Assembly (NCBI GenBank): GCA_041588495.1 | Contig: JBFGWM010000073.1 | Span: 1-11,384, forward strand | Origin: JBFGWM01 sp041588495 | GTDB taxonomy: Bacteria; Pseudomonadota; Gammaproteobacteria; Pseudomonadales; JBFGWM01 | Reading direction: 5' to 3' | Length of the DNA: 11,384 bases | Part shown: positions 1 to 6,076 of the stretch, one piece after another | How positions within the stretch are numbered: the stretch's first letter is position 1 | How the letters are laid out: each line of letters begins with the position of its first letter | The notes under the pieces: model-generated | What the model saw: the letters and a program-made list of their open reading frames with translations, nothing else | The model's database searches: none | What the model was told of the DNA's origin: nothing | Made by a program: the position numbers and the translations under genes

Positions 1-6
1 CCTCCC

Positions 7-59
7 GGCGGGGACTGCGGAACTCGCGCAGGCAAGCCTGCGCTCAGACAGTCCTCGCC
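7..59. repeat. Nested imperfect inverted repeat (possible interspersed palindromic element)
   Basis: An inner perfect 8-bp stem (GCGCAGGC at 26-33 with GCCTGCGC at 36-43) lies inside an outer 11-bp arm (7-17 with 49-59) that pairs fully apart from one G-U pair. An internal loop of 8 and 5 bases separates the two. A second, poorer dyad follows at about 65-92. No convincing gene covers bases 1-130, although one plus-strand frame stays open by chance. The shape resembles dispersed intergenic palindromes of GC-rich proteobacteria, but a single window cannot show that it is repeated. It could instead be a bidirectional terminator for a gene to the left; no T-run supports that. Confidence 0.5.
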
Positions 60-130
60 CTTTTCCGCCGGAAGGCTCCGCTCCTCGGCGCACTTTACGG
101 GGGAGGAAAAGCCCACGCCCGTGCCGGCCT

Positions 131-169
131 TAAACGCAAAAGGGGCGGGCCCTTGCGGAACCCGCCCCT
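131..169 (-). terminator. Intrinsic terminator of the acyl-CoA dehydrogenase gene
   Basis: A perfect 9-bp GC-rich stem (141-149 with 161-169, loop of 11) lies just downstream of the minus-strand stop codon at 188. Read on the minus strand, the stem is followed by a T-rich tail (TTTTGCGTTT, positions 141 down to 132). Stem, loop and T-tract are in the order expected for a rho-independent terminator of the minus-strand gene. Confidence 0.85.
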
Positions 170-187
170 GCGCGATGCGACGCGCGC

Positions 188-1882
188 CTAGCGATTCATT
201 TCGAATGCGCCGCTCAGGGCGTGCACTTCCTTCCAGACCGTGTTGTAGCGATCCTCGTCCACGTTGGGTTTGCGGATCATGGCCTGGCAGAACTCCATCT
301 GCTCCGGGGTGCTGCTGACGCGGTTGTGCAGTTCCAGGGCCAGTTTCGAGAAGTCACGGACCATGAAGTCGAAGATCTGGTCGACGACCTGGTCGGAGAC
401 CTTGAGGATTTTCGCGTTCTCCAGGATCAACTGTCCGTAGACCACCAGGGAGAACAGTTCGCCGCCGGCCAGCAGGAAGTCGATGTCCTTCATCTGGCCC
501 GGGTTCGGCGGGGCCTTGAACAGCATCTGCTTGAACACCTCGATCTGCTCGCGGAACAGGTTCACGTTGGGCAGGTCGAACTCGCCGTAGGCCTTGTTGT
601 AGTCGTGGAAGCGAATCTTGCTGAGACCCTTGGTCGGCCCCTGGTTGAACAGGAAGTCGTCGTTCACCGGCTGGTCCATCACCGGGATCTCCGGGTATTC
701 GGCCGGGTTGAAGAAGTAGTTGGGCATGAACTTCACGATCAGCGCCACGTTGACGTGCACCGTGCCTTCCAGCTTGGGCAGGGCGCGGATGTCGAGGGCC
801 GCCTGGCCGAAGTACATGTCCTTCTCGAAGCCCTTGGCGGCGATCACGTCCCACATCAGGTTGATGACCTCCTCGCCCTGGGTGGTGACCTTCATCTTCA
901 CCATCGGGTTGAAGAGCAGGTAGCGACGGTCCTCGGCGGAGGCGGCGCGCATGTAATCCGCCGCGCGCATGGCGAACAGCTTCATCGCGGTCAGCCGGGT
1001 GTAGGCGTCGACGAACAGGCGCTGCACGTGGGGGAAGTCGGTCACCGTCATGTTGTAGAGGTGGCGGTTGGAGGCGTGGGTGATGGCCTCGTAGAACGCG
1101 TGGGTGCAGATGCCGATGGAGGCCCAGCCGAGGTTGAACTTGCCGATGTTCACCGTGTTCAGGGCGCTGTTCCAGGCCTCGTCGCCGCGCGCGATGATGT
1201 CGTCCTCGGTGACCGGGTACGCGTTGAGGCGGTACTCGGAAACGTAGTTCGAGCTCGGTACGACATTCTTCACCAGTTCGTAGTTCTCGTGCTTCGGGCT
1301 GGCGGCGAAGAACACGTACTCGTCGGTGTCGGCGATCTTGCCGAAGGTGGAGACGATCGCGGCCTCGTTGCCGTTGCCGATGTAGTACTTGGAGCCGCTG
1401 GCGGTCCAGGTGCCGTCGCCCTTGGGAGTGAGGATCATGTCGGTGGAGTAGATGTCCGCGCCGTGCTCCTTCTCGGACAGGCCGAAGGCGAAGATGCCGC
1501 CGTCACGGATGGCCTGGGTGGTGCGCTGGCGGATCTTCTCGTTCTCGCTCATCCACAGGGGGCCGAGGCCGAGCACCGAGACCTGCCAGGTGTACCAGTA
1601 CTGCAGCCCGTAGAAGCCGAGCAGTTCGGAGAAGGTGCAGATGCGCCAGGTGTCCCAGCGTGCGTCCGGGGCGCCGTTTCCGGCGGGGGTGCAGATGGTC
1701 TCGAAGATGTTCTCGCGGCCGATGAACTCGATGAAGTCGCCGTACCAGCGGTGGGCGTGGTAGTCCTCCATCATCTGGTCCTTGCCCTTCTCCTCGAAGA
1801 AGGCGACGGTCTTCTCCATGACCTCGCGGGTGCGGTCGTCCTGCATGTTACGGGTCATGTTGCGCGGGTTGAGCAGAATCAT
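188..1882 (-). CDS. Acyl-CoA dehydrogenase family protein, long form (564 aa)
   Basis: Predicted FAD-dependent acyl-CoA dehydrogenase, introducing an alpha-beta double bond into an acyl-CoA and passing electrons to electron-transfer flavoprotein. The family middle-domain signature is present as FGLSEKEHGAD (residues 133-143), followed by the beta-domain segment WTASGSKYYIGNG (159-171). The helical C-terminal domain has LEGT (371-374), where Glu372 aligns with the catalytic base of the medium-chain type (YEGT). About 190 residues follow the EGT motif, far more than in the usual 380-400 aa enzymes; this tail is mostly helical in appearance. I chose ATG 1882 because GAGGGA lies about 10 bases upstream and the frame before it does not read like protein, though the frame stays open to 2128. 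A sigma70-like promoter (1929-1956) and a terminator (131-169) bracket it as a single-gene unit. Substrate chain length is unknown. Confidence 0.9.
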   Translation of the reverse strand: MILLNPRNMTRNMQDDRTREVMEKTVAFFEEKGKDQMMEDYHAHRWYGDFIEFIGRENIFETICTPAGNGAPDARWDTWRICTFSELLGFYGLQYWYTWQVSVLGLGPLWMSENEKIRQRTTQAIRDGGIFAFGLSEKEHGADIYSTDMILTPKGDGTWTASGSKYYIGNGNEAAIVSTFGKIADTDEYVFFAASPKHENYELVKNVVPSSNYVSEYRLNAYPVTEDDIIARGDEAWNSALNTVNIGKFNLGWASIGICTHAFYEAITHASNRHLYNMTVTDFPHVQRLFVDAYTRLTAMKLFAMRAADYMRAASAEDRRYLLFNPMVKMKVTTQGEEVINLMWDVIAAKGFEKDMYFGQAALDIRALPKLEGTVHVNVALIVKFMPNYFFNPAEYPEIPVMDQPVNDDFLFNQGPTKGLSKIRFHDYNKAYGEFDLPNVNLFREQIEVFKQMLFKAPPNPGQMKDIDFLLAGGELFSLVVYGQLILENAKILKVSDQVVDQIFDFMVRDFSKLALELHNRVSSTPEQMEFCQAMIRKPNVDEDRYNTVWKEVHALSGAFEMNR

Positions 1883-1928
1883 CGGGTGGTCCCTCGAAGG
1901 ATGGGTATTTGGGCCGGAAGACGGCGAG

Positions 1929-1956
1929 GATATACGATCGGCGGGGGCGGCTTCAA
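1929..1956 (-). promoter_or_regulatory. Putative sigma70 promoter of the acyl-CoA dehydrogenase gene
   Basis: On the minus strand, TTGAAG (1956-1951) is followed after 16 bases by TATATC (1934-1929). Each hexamer matches the consensus at four positions. The expected transcript start near 1922 would leave a leader of about 40 bases before ATG 1882. The TATA-like patch stands out in a very GC-rich 239-base intergenic region. I see no equally good promoter for the divergent plus-strand gene. Confidence 0.45.
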
Positions 1957-2121
1957 ACCGGCCCCGGACGCGCCGGCCGGTCAATTGCATGCGGCGCTCC
2001 GGGGAGGCCGAAAGCACCCGGCCTGCTAGTTTGAATCCAGGGCTGTCCGGCACCCGCATGGGCGACGGTCCCGGGACGGATTCCTTTCCGGTACGGCGGT
2101 CGCGGAGACGCAGCAAAAGAG

Positions 2122-2838
2122 ATGGCAAGCGGTATCAATAACGTCCCGACCGGTGGACTGCCAGACCCTGGCCGGGTCAGCGTGCTCCTGCTGGCGGCGG
2201 GAGAGGGCGTGCGCATGGGCCATCGCCCCAAGGCGTGGCTGGAGGCGGCGCGCACGACGTTCCTGCAGCAGGTCTCCAACCAGGTCGCGGGGTACGGCGC
2301 GCAACTGGTTGCCGGCGTGCGACCGGCCGATCTCGAACGCGCCCGTGCCCTGCCCGGGCTGCCGGAGGGCATCCGCCTGGTCGCGGGGGGCTCCAGCCGC
2401 CAGGCGACCCTGGTGCGGCTGGTCAGCGAGGCCGAGGGCGAGTTCGTGCTGATTCACGAGGTCGCGCGGCCGCGCGCGCCGGCGGCCCTGTTCGAACGGG
2501 TTCTCACCGCGGTGACCGGGCACGCGGCGGTGATCCCCTGTCTGCCGGCAAGTTCCAGGGATGCCGTGGGGGTACGTAACGGAACCCTGTTGCAAAGGGT
2601 GCTGCCGAGGGCGGACACGGTGCTCCTGCAGACGCCCCAGGCCTACCGGCGCGAGACCCTGGAGGCGATGCTCGCTTCCGCCCGGGTGGCGGGGCTGGAG
2701 GCCTCGAGTTGCGCGGAACTGGCCATGGCCGCGGGCGTTCCCGTGCACCTCGTCGAGGGCGCGGAGGAGAACCTCAAGGTCACTTACGAGGAAGACCTGG
2801 CCGGGCCCGGTTCGGCTTCGGGCCCCGCACCGGACTGA
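2122..2838 (+). CDS. IspD-like cytidylyltransferase with divergent active-site motifs (238 aa)
   Basis: Member of the IspD family (2-C-methyl-D-erythritol 4-phosphate cytidylyltransferase, third step of the MEP isoprenoid pathway). The nucleotide-binding loop LAAGEGVRMG (24-33), Lys37, GGSSR (89-93), ARP (115-117), QTPQAY (170-175) and ENLKVT with Lys219 (216-221) follow the family order, and the length is normal. Two hallmarks are altered: the usual VHDAARP reads IHEVARP, so the metal-binding Asp (Asp106 in E. coli) is Glu113, and the usual TDDAS reads SSCAE (195-199). The gene is not beside ispF or ftsB, the common partners in gammaproteobacteria. It may be a diverged but working IspD, or a paralogue using another sugar or polyol phosphate. 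Start ATG 2122 has only a weak ribosome site (GGAG at 2104-2107, 14 bases away), so a start nearer GTG 2180 is possible. It ends 21 bases from the convergent oxyR stop. Confidence 0.8.
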   Translation: MASGINNVPTGGLPDPGRVSVLLLAAGEGVRMGHRPKAWLEAARTTFLQQVSNQVAGYGAQLVAGVRPADLERARALPGLPEGIRLVAGGSSRQATLVRLVSEAEGEFVLIHEVARPRAPAALFERVLTAVTGHAAVIPCLPASSRDAVGVRNGTLLQRVLPRADTVLLQTPQAYRRETLEAMLASARVAGLEASSCAELAMAAGVPVHLVEGAEENLKVTYEEDLAGPGSASGPAPD

Positions 2839-2843
2839 GCGTC

Positions 2844-2859
2844 GCGGGCGGCGCCCCGC
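2844..2859. terminator. Weak hairpin between convergent genes
   Basis: A 5-bp GC stem (GCGGG 2844-2848 with CCCGC 2855-2859, loop of 6) fills most of the 21-base gap between two converging stop codons. There is no T-run on either strand, so termination here is only suggested by position. Confidence 0.25.
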
Positions 2860-3768
2860 CTACACGAGTTTCCGTGTCTGCTGGCGGATCACCTGGGCCA
2901 GTTTGCCGAAGCACTCGGTGCGCGCGTTGGAGCCGCGGAACACCAGTCCGATCTGCCGCTCGGGACTCGGCTTGCGGAACGGCACGTAGCGGATCGGGGT
3001 CCCGTTTCCGTTCTCGTCGTGGCGCGCCAGCTTGGGCATCAGGGTCGCGGTTTCACCGGCTTCCACCATGTAGCGCAGGGTCTCCAGGCTGGTCGCCCGC
3101 AGGTCGGCATTCTCCAGGGAGCCGGCGGCCTGGCAGACATCCAGGGCCTGTTCGCGCAGGCAGTGCCCGTCCTCCAGCAGGGACATCTTCTCGCCGCTGA
3201 TGTCATCCAGGGTGATCCACTTGCGCGAGGCCAGCCGGTGGCTCTCGTGTACCGCCAGGTAGAAAGGCTCGTGGAACAGGGGGATCGTCTCGAGCCCGGA
3301 CAACTGCTGCTCGGAAGGCAGTGGCAATGCCAGGATCAGGACATCGGTGCGGCCTTCCATGAGGCGCTCCAGCAGGGGCAGGGTCATGGCCTCCACCAGG
3401 CGTAACTGCAGGGCCGGGTAGCGTTTCTTGATGGGCTGGATGATCCGCGGCAGCAGGTACGGGGCGAGGGTCGGAATCACTCCCAGGCTGAGAGCGCCGG
3501 ACATCGGGTCCAGGTAATGCTTGGGCAGTTCGCGGATCGCCTGCACCTCCGCCAGCGCCGCCCTCGCCCGGATCACCACCTCGCGCCCCACCGGGGTCAG
3601 CATGACCTTGCGGCTGGAGCGCTCCACCAGTTGCACCCCGAGGTATTCCTCGAGCTTCTTGACCTGGGCGCTGAGGGTGGGCTGGCTCACGAAGCAATGA
3701 TCCGCCGCCTTGCGGAAGTGGCGGAAGTCATCGACGGCCACCAGGTATTCGAGATCACGGATGTTCAT
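2860..3768 (-). CDS. oxyR: OxyR, hydrogen-peroxide-sensing LysR-type regulator (302 aa)
   Basis: Transcription factor that senses peroxide by forming a disulfide and then activates antioxidant genes. The N-terminal winged helix-turn-helix (about residues 1-60, with HFRKAADHCFVSQPTLSAQ) is typical of LysR regulators and closely matches E. coli OxyR. The regulatory domain has GVIPTLAPYLLP (97-108), with Thr100 at the E. coli peroxide-site position, and LEDGHCLREQ (198-207). Cys203 and Cys212 keep the nine-residue spacing of the E. coli redox pair Cys199/Cys208; the shift of four comes from a longer segment near 149-163. RATSLETLRYMVEAG (224-238) is also characteristic. ATG 3768 has GGAG (3776-3779) seven bases upstream. 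The gene is divergent from a peroxiredoxin-glutaredoxin hybrid, a natural target, and shares an AT-rich 160-base control region with it. Confidence 0.95.
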   Translation of the reverse strand: MNIRDLEYLVAVDDFRHFRKAADHCFVSQPTLSAQVKKLEEYLGVQLVERSSRKVMLTPVGREVVIRARAALAEVQAIRELPKHYLDPMSGALSLGVIPTLAPYLLPRIIQPIKKRYPALQLRLVEAMTLPLLERLMEGRTDVLILALPLPSEQQLSGLETIPLFHEPFYLAVHESHRLASRKWITLDDISGEKMSLLEDGHCLREQALDVCQAAGSLENADLRATSLETLRYMVEAGETATLMPKLARHDENGNGTPIRYVPFRKPSPERQIGLVFRGSNARTECFGKLAQVIRQQTRKLV

Positions 3769-3789
3769 GCCGGGGCTCCGCTGTTCACC

Positions 3790-3870
3790 TCTTTCTATGA
3801 TAGACCAATGCGATCAGTCTGACATAAACAATCAATTGGATAAATCAATGGTCACTTGCGATCATATGCC
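3790..3870. promoter_or_regulatory. AT-rich divergent control region between oxyR and the peroxiredoxin hybrid
   Basis: This stretch is strikingly AT-rich against its surroundings. It contains ATAG (3800-3803), a partial dyad AGAC/GTCT (3802-3805 with 3817-3820) and a central CAATTG. OxyR sites are loose ATAG/CTAT-type half-sites spaced about one helical turn apart, and LysR regulators usually act from such divergent regions on both genes. I cannot place clean -35/-10 pairs: CTGACA at 3819-3824 and TTGGAT at 3836-3841 are possible plus-strand -35 elements without a convincing partner. The call rests on position and composition. Confidence 0.45.
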
Positions 3871-3928
3871 TCGTCAGGTCGCACGGAGCGACCCCCCAGT
3901 CTCAGCAACCAGAGAGGAAATATACGAC

Positions 3929-4687
3929 ATGGCAATTGAAAACAGGGAAGGACAGCGTGTACCCGAGGTGACTTTCCGCACCCGCGTGGGCGACCAGTGG
4001 AAGAACGTCTCGACCTCGGAGCTCTTTGACGGCCGCACGGTGGTGGTGTTCTCGCTGCCGGGCGCATTCACGCCGACCTGCTCGTCCACGCACCTGCCGC
4101 GCTACAACGAGCTGGCCTCCGCGTTCAGCGAGAACGGGGTCGACGAGATTCTGTGCCTGTCGGTCAACGATGCTTTCGTCATGAACGCTTGGGCGGCCGA
4201 CCAGAACGCCGAGAACATTCGCGTGCTGCCGGACGGAAACGGCGAGTTCACCGAAGGTATGGGCATGCTGGTGGACAAGGCAGATCTCGGCTTCGGCAAG
4301 CGCTCCTGGCGCTACTCGATGCTGGTGAAGGACGGCATCGTGGAGAAGATGTTCATCGAGCCGGAGAAGCCGGGCGATCCGTTCGAGGTTTCCGATGCGG
4401 ACACCATGCTCCGCCATCTCAACCCGAACGCGGTGCAGCCGGCCGAGGCATCGATCTTCGTCAAGCCCGGGTGCACCCACTGTGCCCGCGCCAAGGAACT
4501 GCTCGGCAAGCACGGTTACAACTTCGAGGAAGTGGTGCTCGGCGCCAACGGTGTGAGCTACCAGACCCTGCGCGCGGTCACCGGCCGCGACACGGCGCCC
4601 CAGGTCTACATCGACGGGGAGCACGTCGGCGGGGCCGACGACCTCGAGGCGTGGCTGGAATCCCGCAAGGAGGAAAAGGCTGCCTGA
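3929..4687 (+). CDS. Peroxiredoxin-glutaredoxin hybrid (PGdx type, 252 aa)
   Basis: Single-chain glutathione-dependent peroxidase that reduces hydrogen peroxide and alkyl hydroperoxides, using its own glutaredoxin domain to recycle the peroxidase domain. Residues 1-165 are a Prx5-type peroxiredoxin: PGAFTPTC (44-51) carries peroxidatic Cys51 with Thr48, and Arg128 is in the expected place. Cys76 is another Cys of this domain. After a short linker, residues 172-250 are a glutaredoxin with KPGCTHC (active-site Cys182 and Cys185), TAPQVYIDG (cis-Pro224) and GGADDLEAWL. Length matches the Haemophilus influenzae hybrid (241 aa). ATG 3929 is preceded by AGGA (3915-3918) at ten bases; the open frame reaching back to 3710 crosses the control region and the oxyR start and is not used. 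It is divergent from oxyR, so peroxide induction through OxyR is likely, and is followed by a strong hairpin at 4707-4734. Confidence 0.95.
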   Translation: MAIENREGQRVPEVTFRTRVGDQWKNVSTSELFDGRTVVVFSLPGAFTPTCSSTHLPRYNELASAFSENGVDEILCLSVNDAFVMNAWAADQNAENIRVLPDGNGEFTEGMGMLVDKADLGFGKRSWRYSMLVKDGIVEKMFIEPEKPGDPFEVSDADTMLRHLNPNAVQPAEASIFVKPGCTHCARAKELLGKHGYNFEEVVLGANGVSYQTLRAVTGRDTAPQVYIDGEHVGGADDLEAWLESRKEEKAA

Positions 4688-4706
4688 ACCGGGCTGCACG
4701 GGGAAC

Positions 4707-4734
4707 ACGAAGGGCGCCGCAGGGCGCCCTTCGT
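4707..4734 (+). terminator. 12-bp perfect hairpin after the peroxiredoxin hybrid
   Basis: ACGAAGGGCGCC (4707-4718) pairs perfectly with 4723-4734 around a four-base loop (GCAG). It begins about 20 bases after the stop codon at 4687. The bases that follow (CTGTTAGG) contain few Ts, so it is a strong stem with a poor tail. It probably ends or reduces transcription before the alpha/beta hydrolase. Confidence 0.7.
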
Positions 4735-4768
4735 CTGTTAGGATTCCGCAAAAACCGGTGGTGACCCG

Positions 4769-5617
4769 ATGCAGAAGATTCCATTCATCGATCTCGGCGG
4801 CGAGGGGCCGCTGCTGCATTTCGCCCATGCCAATGGCTATCCGGCGCTCAGCTACCGACGCTTCCTGCATCCACTGCTCGCTCACCATCGCGTGATCGCC
4901 ATCGAGCAGCGCCCGCTGTGGCCGCGTCATGATCCGCCCCCCGTGGCGCGGACCTGGGACGTGCTCAGCGGTGACCTCGAAACCTTTCTCGATCAACAGG
5001 GCGTGCGGGGCGTCATCGGGGTGGGTCATTCCCTGGGCGGCGTGGTCAGCCTGTTCACCGCGGCGCGGCGTCCGGACCTGTTCAGTGCCCTGGTGCTCCT
5101 CGATCCGGTGTTCTATCCGGCGCGGACAGCCTGGCTGACCCGCCTCACGCCAATGGCCTTCAAGCGCAGGATTCCCTATGTCCGTAAGACGCTCGGACGT
5201 CCGGATCACTGGCGCGACCAGGAGGAGGCGTTCGCATTCCATCGCGGCAAGCGTGCCTTTTCGGGTATGTCCGACGCCGTTCTCAGGGACTACATCGAGG
5301 CCGGTACGGAGAGGACTGCCGACGGTGTCCGCCTGCGTTTCCCCAAGGAATGGGAGGCGCGTATCTACTGTTCGCTGCCCCTGGTCTGGGGCGCCCTGGA
5401 ACGATGCGCGGTCCCCGTGCTGGGGGTGCGCGGCGCGCACTCCGATGTGCTGTTGCCCGAGGCGTGGCAGGCGTGGCAACGGCGCCAGCCGGGAACCGCC
5501 TTCCGCGAACTGCCGGGCGCGGGCCACCTGTTCCCGCTCGAGAAGCCCGAGGCCAGTGCGCACCTCGTGCTCGAGTGGCTTGCGGGTCGGAATGGTGGTT
5601 CCGGTGAGGGATTGTAA
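4769..5617 (+). CDS. Alpha/beta hydrolase fold protein (282 aa)
   Basis: Predicted cytoplasmic serine hydrolase; no signal peptide is visible and the substrate is unknown. The nucleophile elbow is GHSLGG (86-91, Ser88). The acid is probably Asp226 in RGAHSDVL after a late strand, and the base His253 in GAGHLFP, giving a complete triad in the expected order. FAHANGYPALSYR (18-30) fits the oxyanion-hole region, and residues about 115-200 form the lid or cap. Length is normal for the family. ATG 4769 follows GGTGGTG (4757-4763), a weak ribosome site. The upstream hairpin separates it from the peroxiredoxin gene, while only 57 bases with no terminator lie before the cytochrome gene. It may therefore be the first gene of that operon and could be an esterase or lactonase for the oxidase product; that link is inference. 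Confidence 0.85.
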   Translation: MQKIPFIDLGGEGPLLHFAHANGYPALSYRRFLHPLLAHHRVIAIEQRPLWPRHDPPPVARTWDVLSGDLETFLDQQGVRGVIGVGHSLGGVVSLFTAARRPDLFSALVLLDPVFYPARTAWLTRLTPMAFKRRIPYVRKTLGRPDHWRDQEEAFAFHRGKRAFSGMSDAVLRDYIEAGTERTADGVRLRFPKEWEARIYCSLPLVWGALERCAVPVLGVRGAHSDVLLPEAWQAWQRRQPGTAFRELPGAGHLFPLEKPEASAHLVLEWLAGRNGGSGEGL

Positions 5618-5674
5618 TTCGCCGCCGAGCGGTTATTGTTGCAGTCAGTTTGCCGGCAGCGGAACCGTAAAACC

Positions 5675-6052
5675 ATGATTCTGACTCGTATTCCAGGTGT
5701 TCTCCTTCTCGCGGGCGTGTTGTTTCTCAGCGGCTGCGATGGCGGGACAGGTCCCGCTCCGGGCGCCGGCGGCGCGGCCCCGGGCGGTGCGGCACTGCCA
5801 CCCCTGGCGCCTGAACTGCAGGCAACCTGGGACCAGACCTGCGGGAACTGTCATTCCCGCGCGGTCAGCGGCGCGCCCCTTGCCGGAGACGCGGAAGCGT
5901 GGGCGCCGCGGGTTGCCCAGGGCATGGACACGCTGCTCGATCACACCATCAACGGCTACAAGGGCATGCCGCCGCTGGGCCTGTGCATGGCCTGCGGCGA
6001 AGAGGAATTCCGGGCGCTGATCGCCTGGATGTCCGGCATGTCCGAATCCTGA
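5675..6052 (+). CDS. Cytochrome c5-type lipoprotein (125 aa)
   Basis: Small class I cytochrome c predicted to carry electrons at the periplasmic side of a membrane. Residues 1-21 form a lipoprotein signal ending in the lipobox LSGC, so Cys21 should be lipidated. A Gly/Ala/Pro-rich flexible linker (22-44) follows. The heme site is CGNCH (56-60), and Met98 in YKGMPP is the likely sixth ligand. The motif MPPLGLCMACGEEE (98-111), with Cys104 and Cys107, matches the cytochrome c5 family, whose members carry a nearby Cys pair forming a disulfide. ATG 5675 was preferred over an upstream in-frame ATG at 5636 because it puts the hydrophobic signal at the N-terminus; the ribosome site is weak for both. 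The gene lies 24 bases before a Tat-exported lactone oxidase, so it is probably that enzyme's electron acceptor (inference). Confidence 0.9.
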   Translation: MILTRIPGVLLLAGVLFLSGCDGGTGPAPGAGGAAPGGAALPPLAPELQATWDQTCGNCHSRAVSGAPLAGDAEAWAPRVAQGMDTLLDHTINGYKGMPPLGLCMACGEEEFRALIAWMSGMSES

Positions 6053-6076
6053 TCCGGATCATCTCGAGGTCACGCG

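Noticed and set aside
121..318. Small plus-strand open frame over the terminator region
   Set aside because: It overlaps the acyl-CoA dehydrogenase terminator and 3' end antisense, with no ribosome site and no recognisable protein character.
221..2029. Plus-strand open frame of 602 codons opposite the acyl-CoA dehydrogenase
   Set aside because: The minus-strand gene has family motifs, ribosome site and terminator; this frame has low-complexity His/Val/Leu-rich sequence without motifs.
1883..2128. N-terminal extension of the acyl-CoA dehydrogenase frame
   Set aside because: Arg/Pro/Ser-rich sequence without family similarity, it overlaps the TATATC promoter-like site, and ATG 1882 has a good ribosome site.
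3710..3928. N-terminal extension of the peroxiredoxin hybrid
   Set aside because: It would cross the AT-rich control region and overlap the oxyR start; ATG 3929 with AGGA upstream gives the normal family N-terminus.
3902..5563. Minus-strand open frame of 553 codons opposite the peroxiredoxin hybrid and hydrolase
   Set aside because: Shadow of two motif-rich plus-strand genes and it would run through the 12-bp terminator hairpin.
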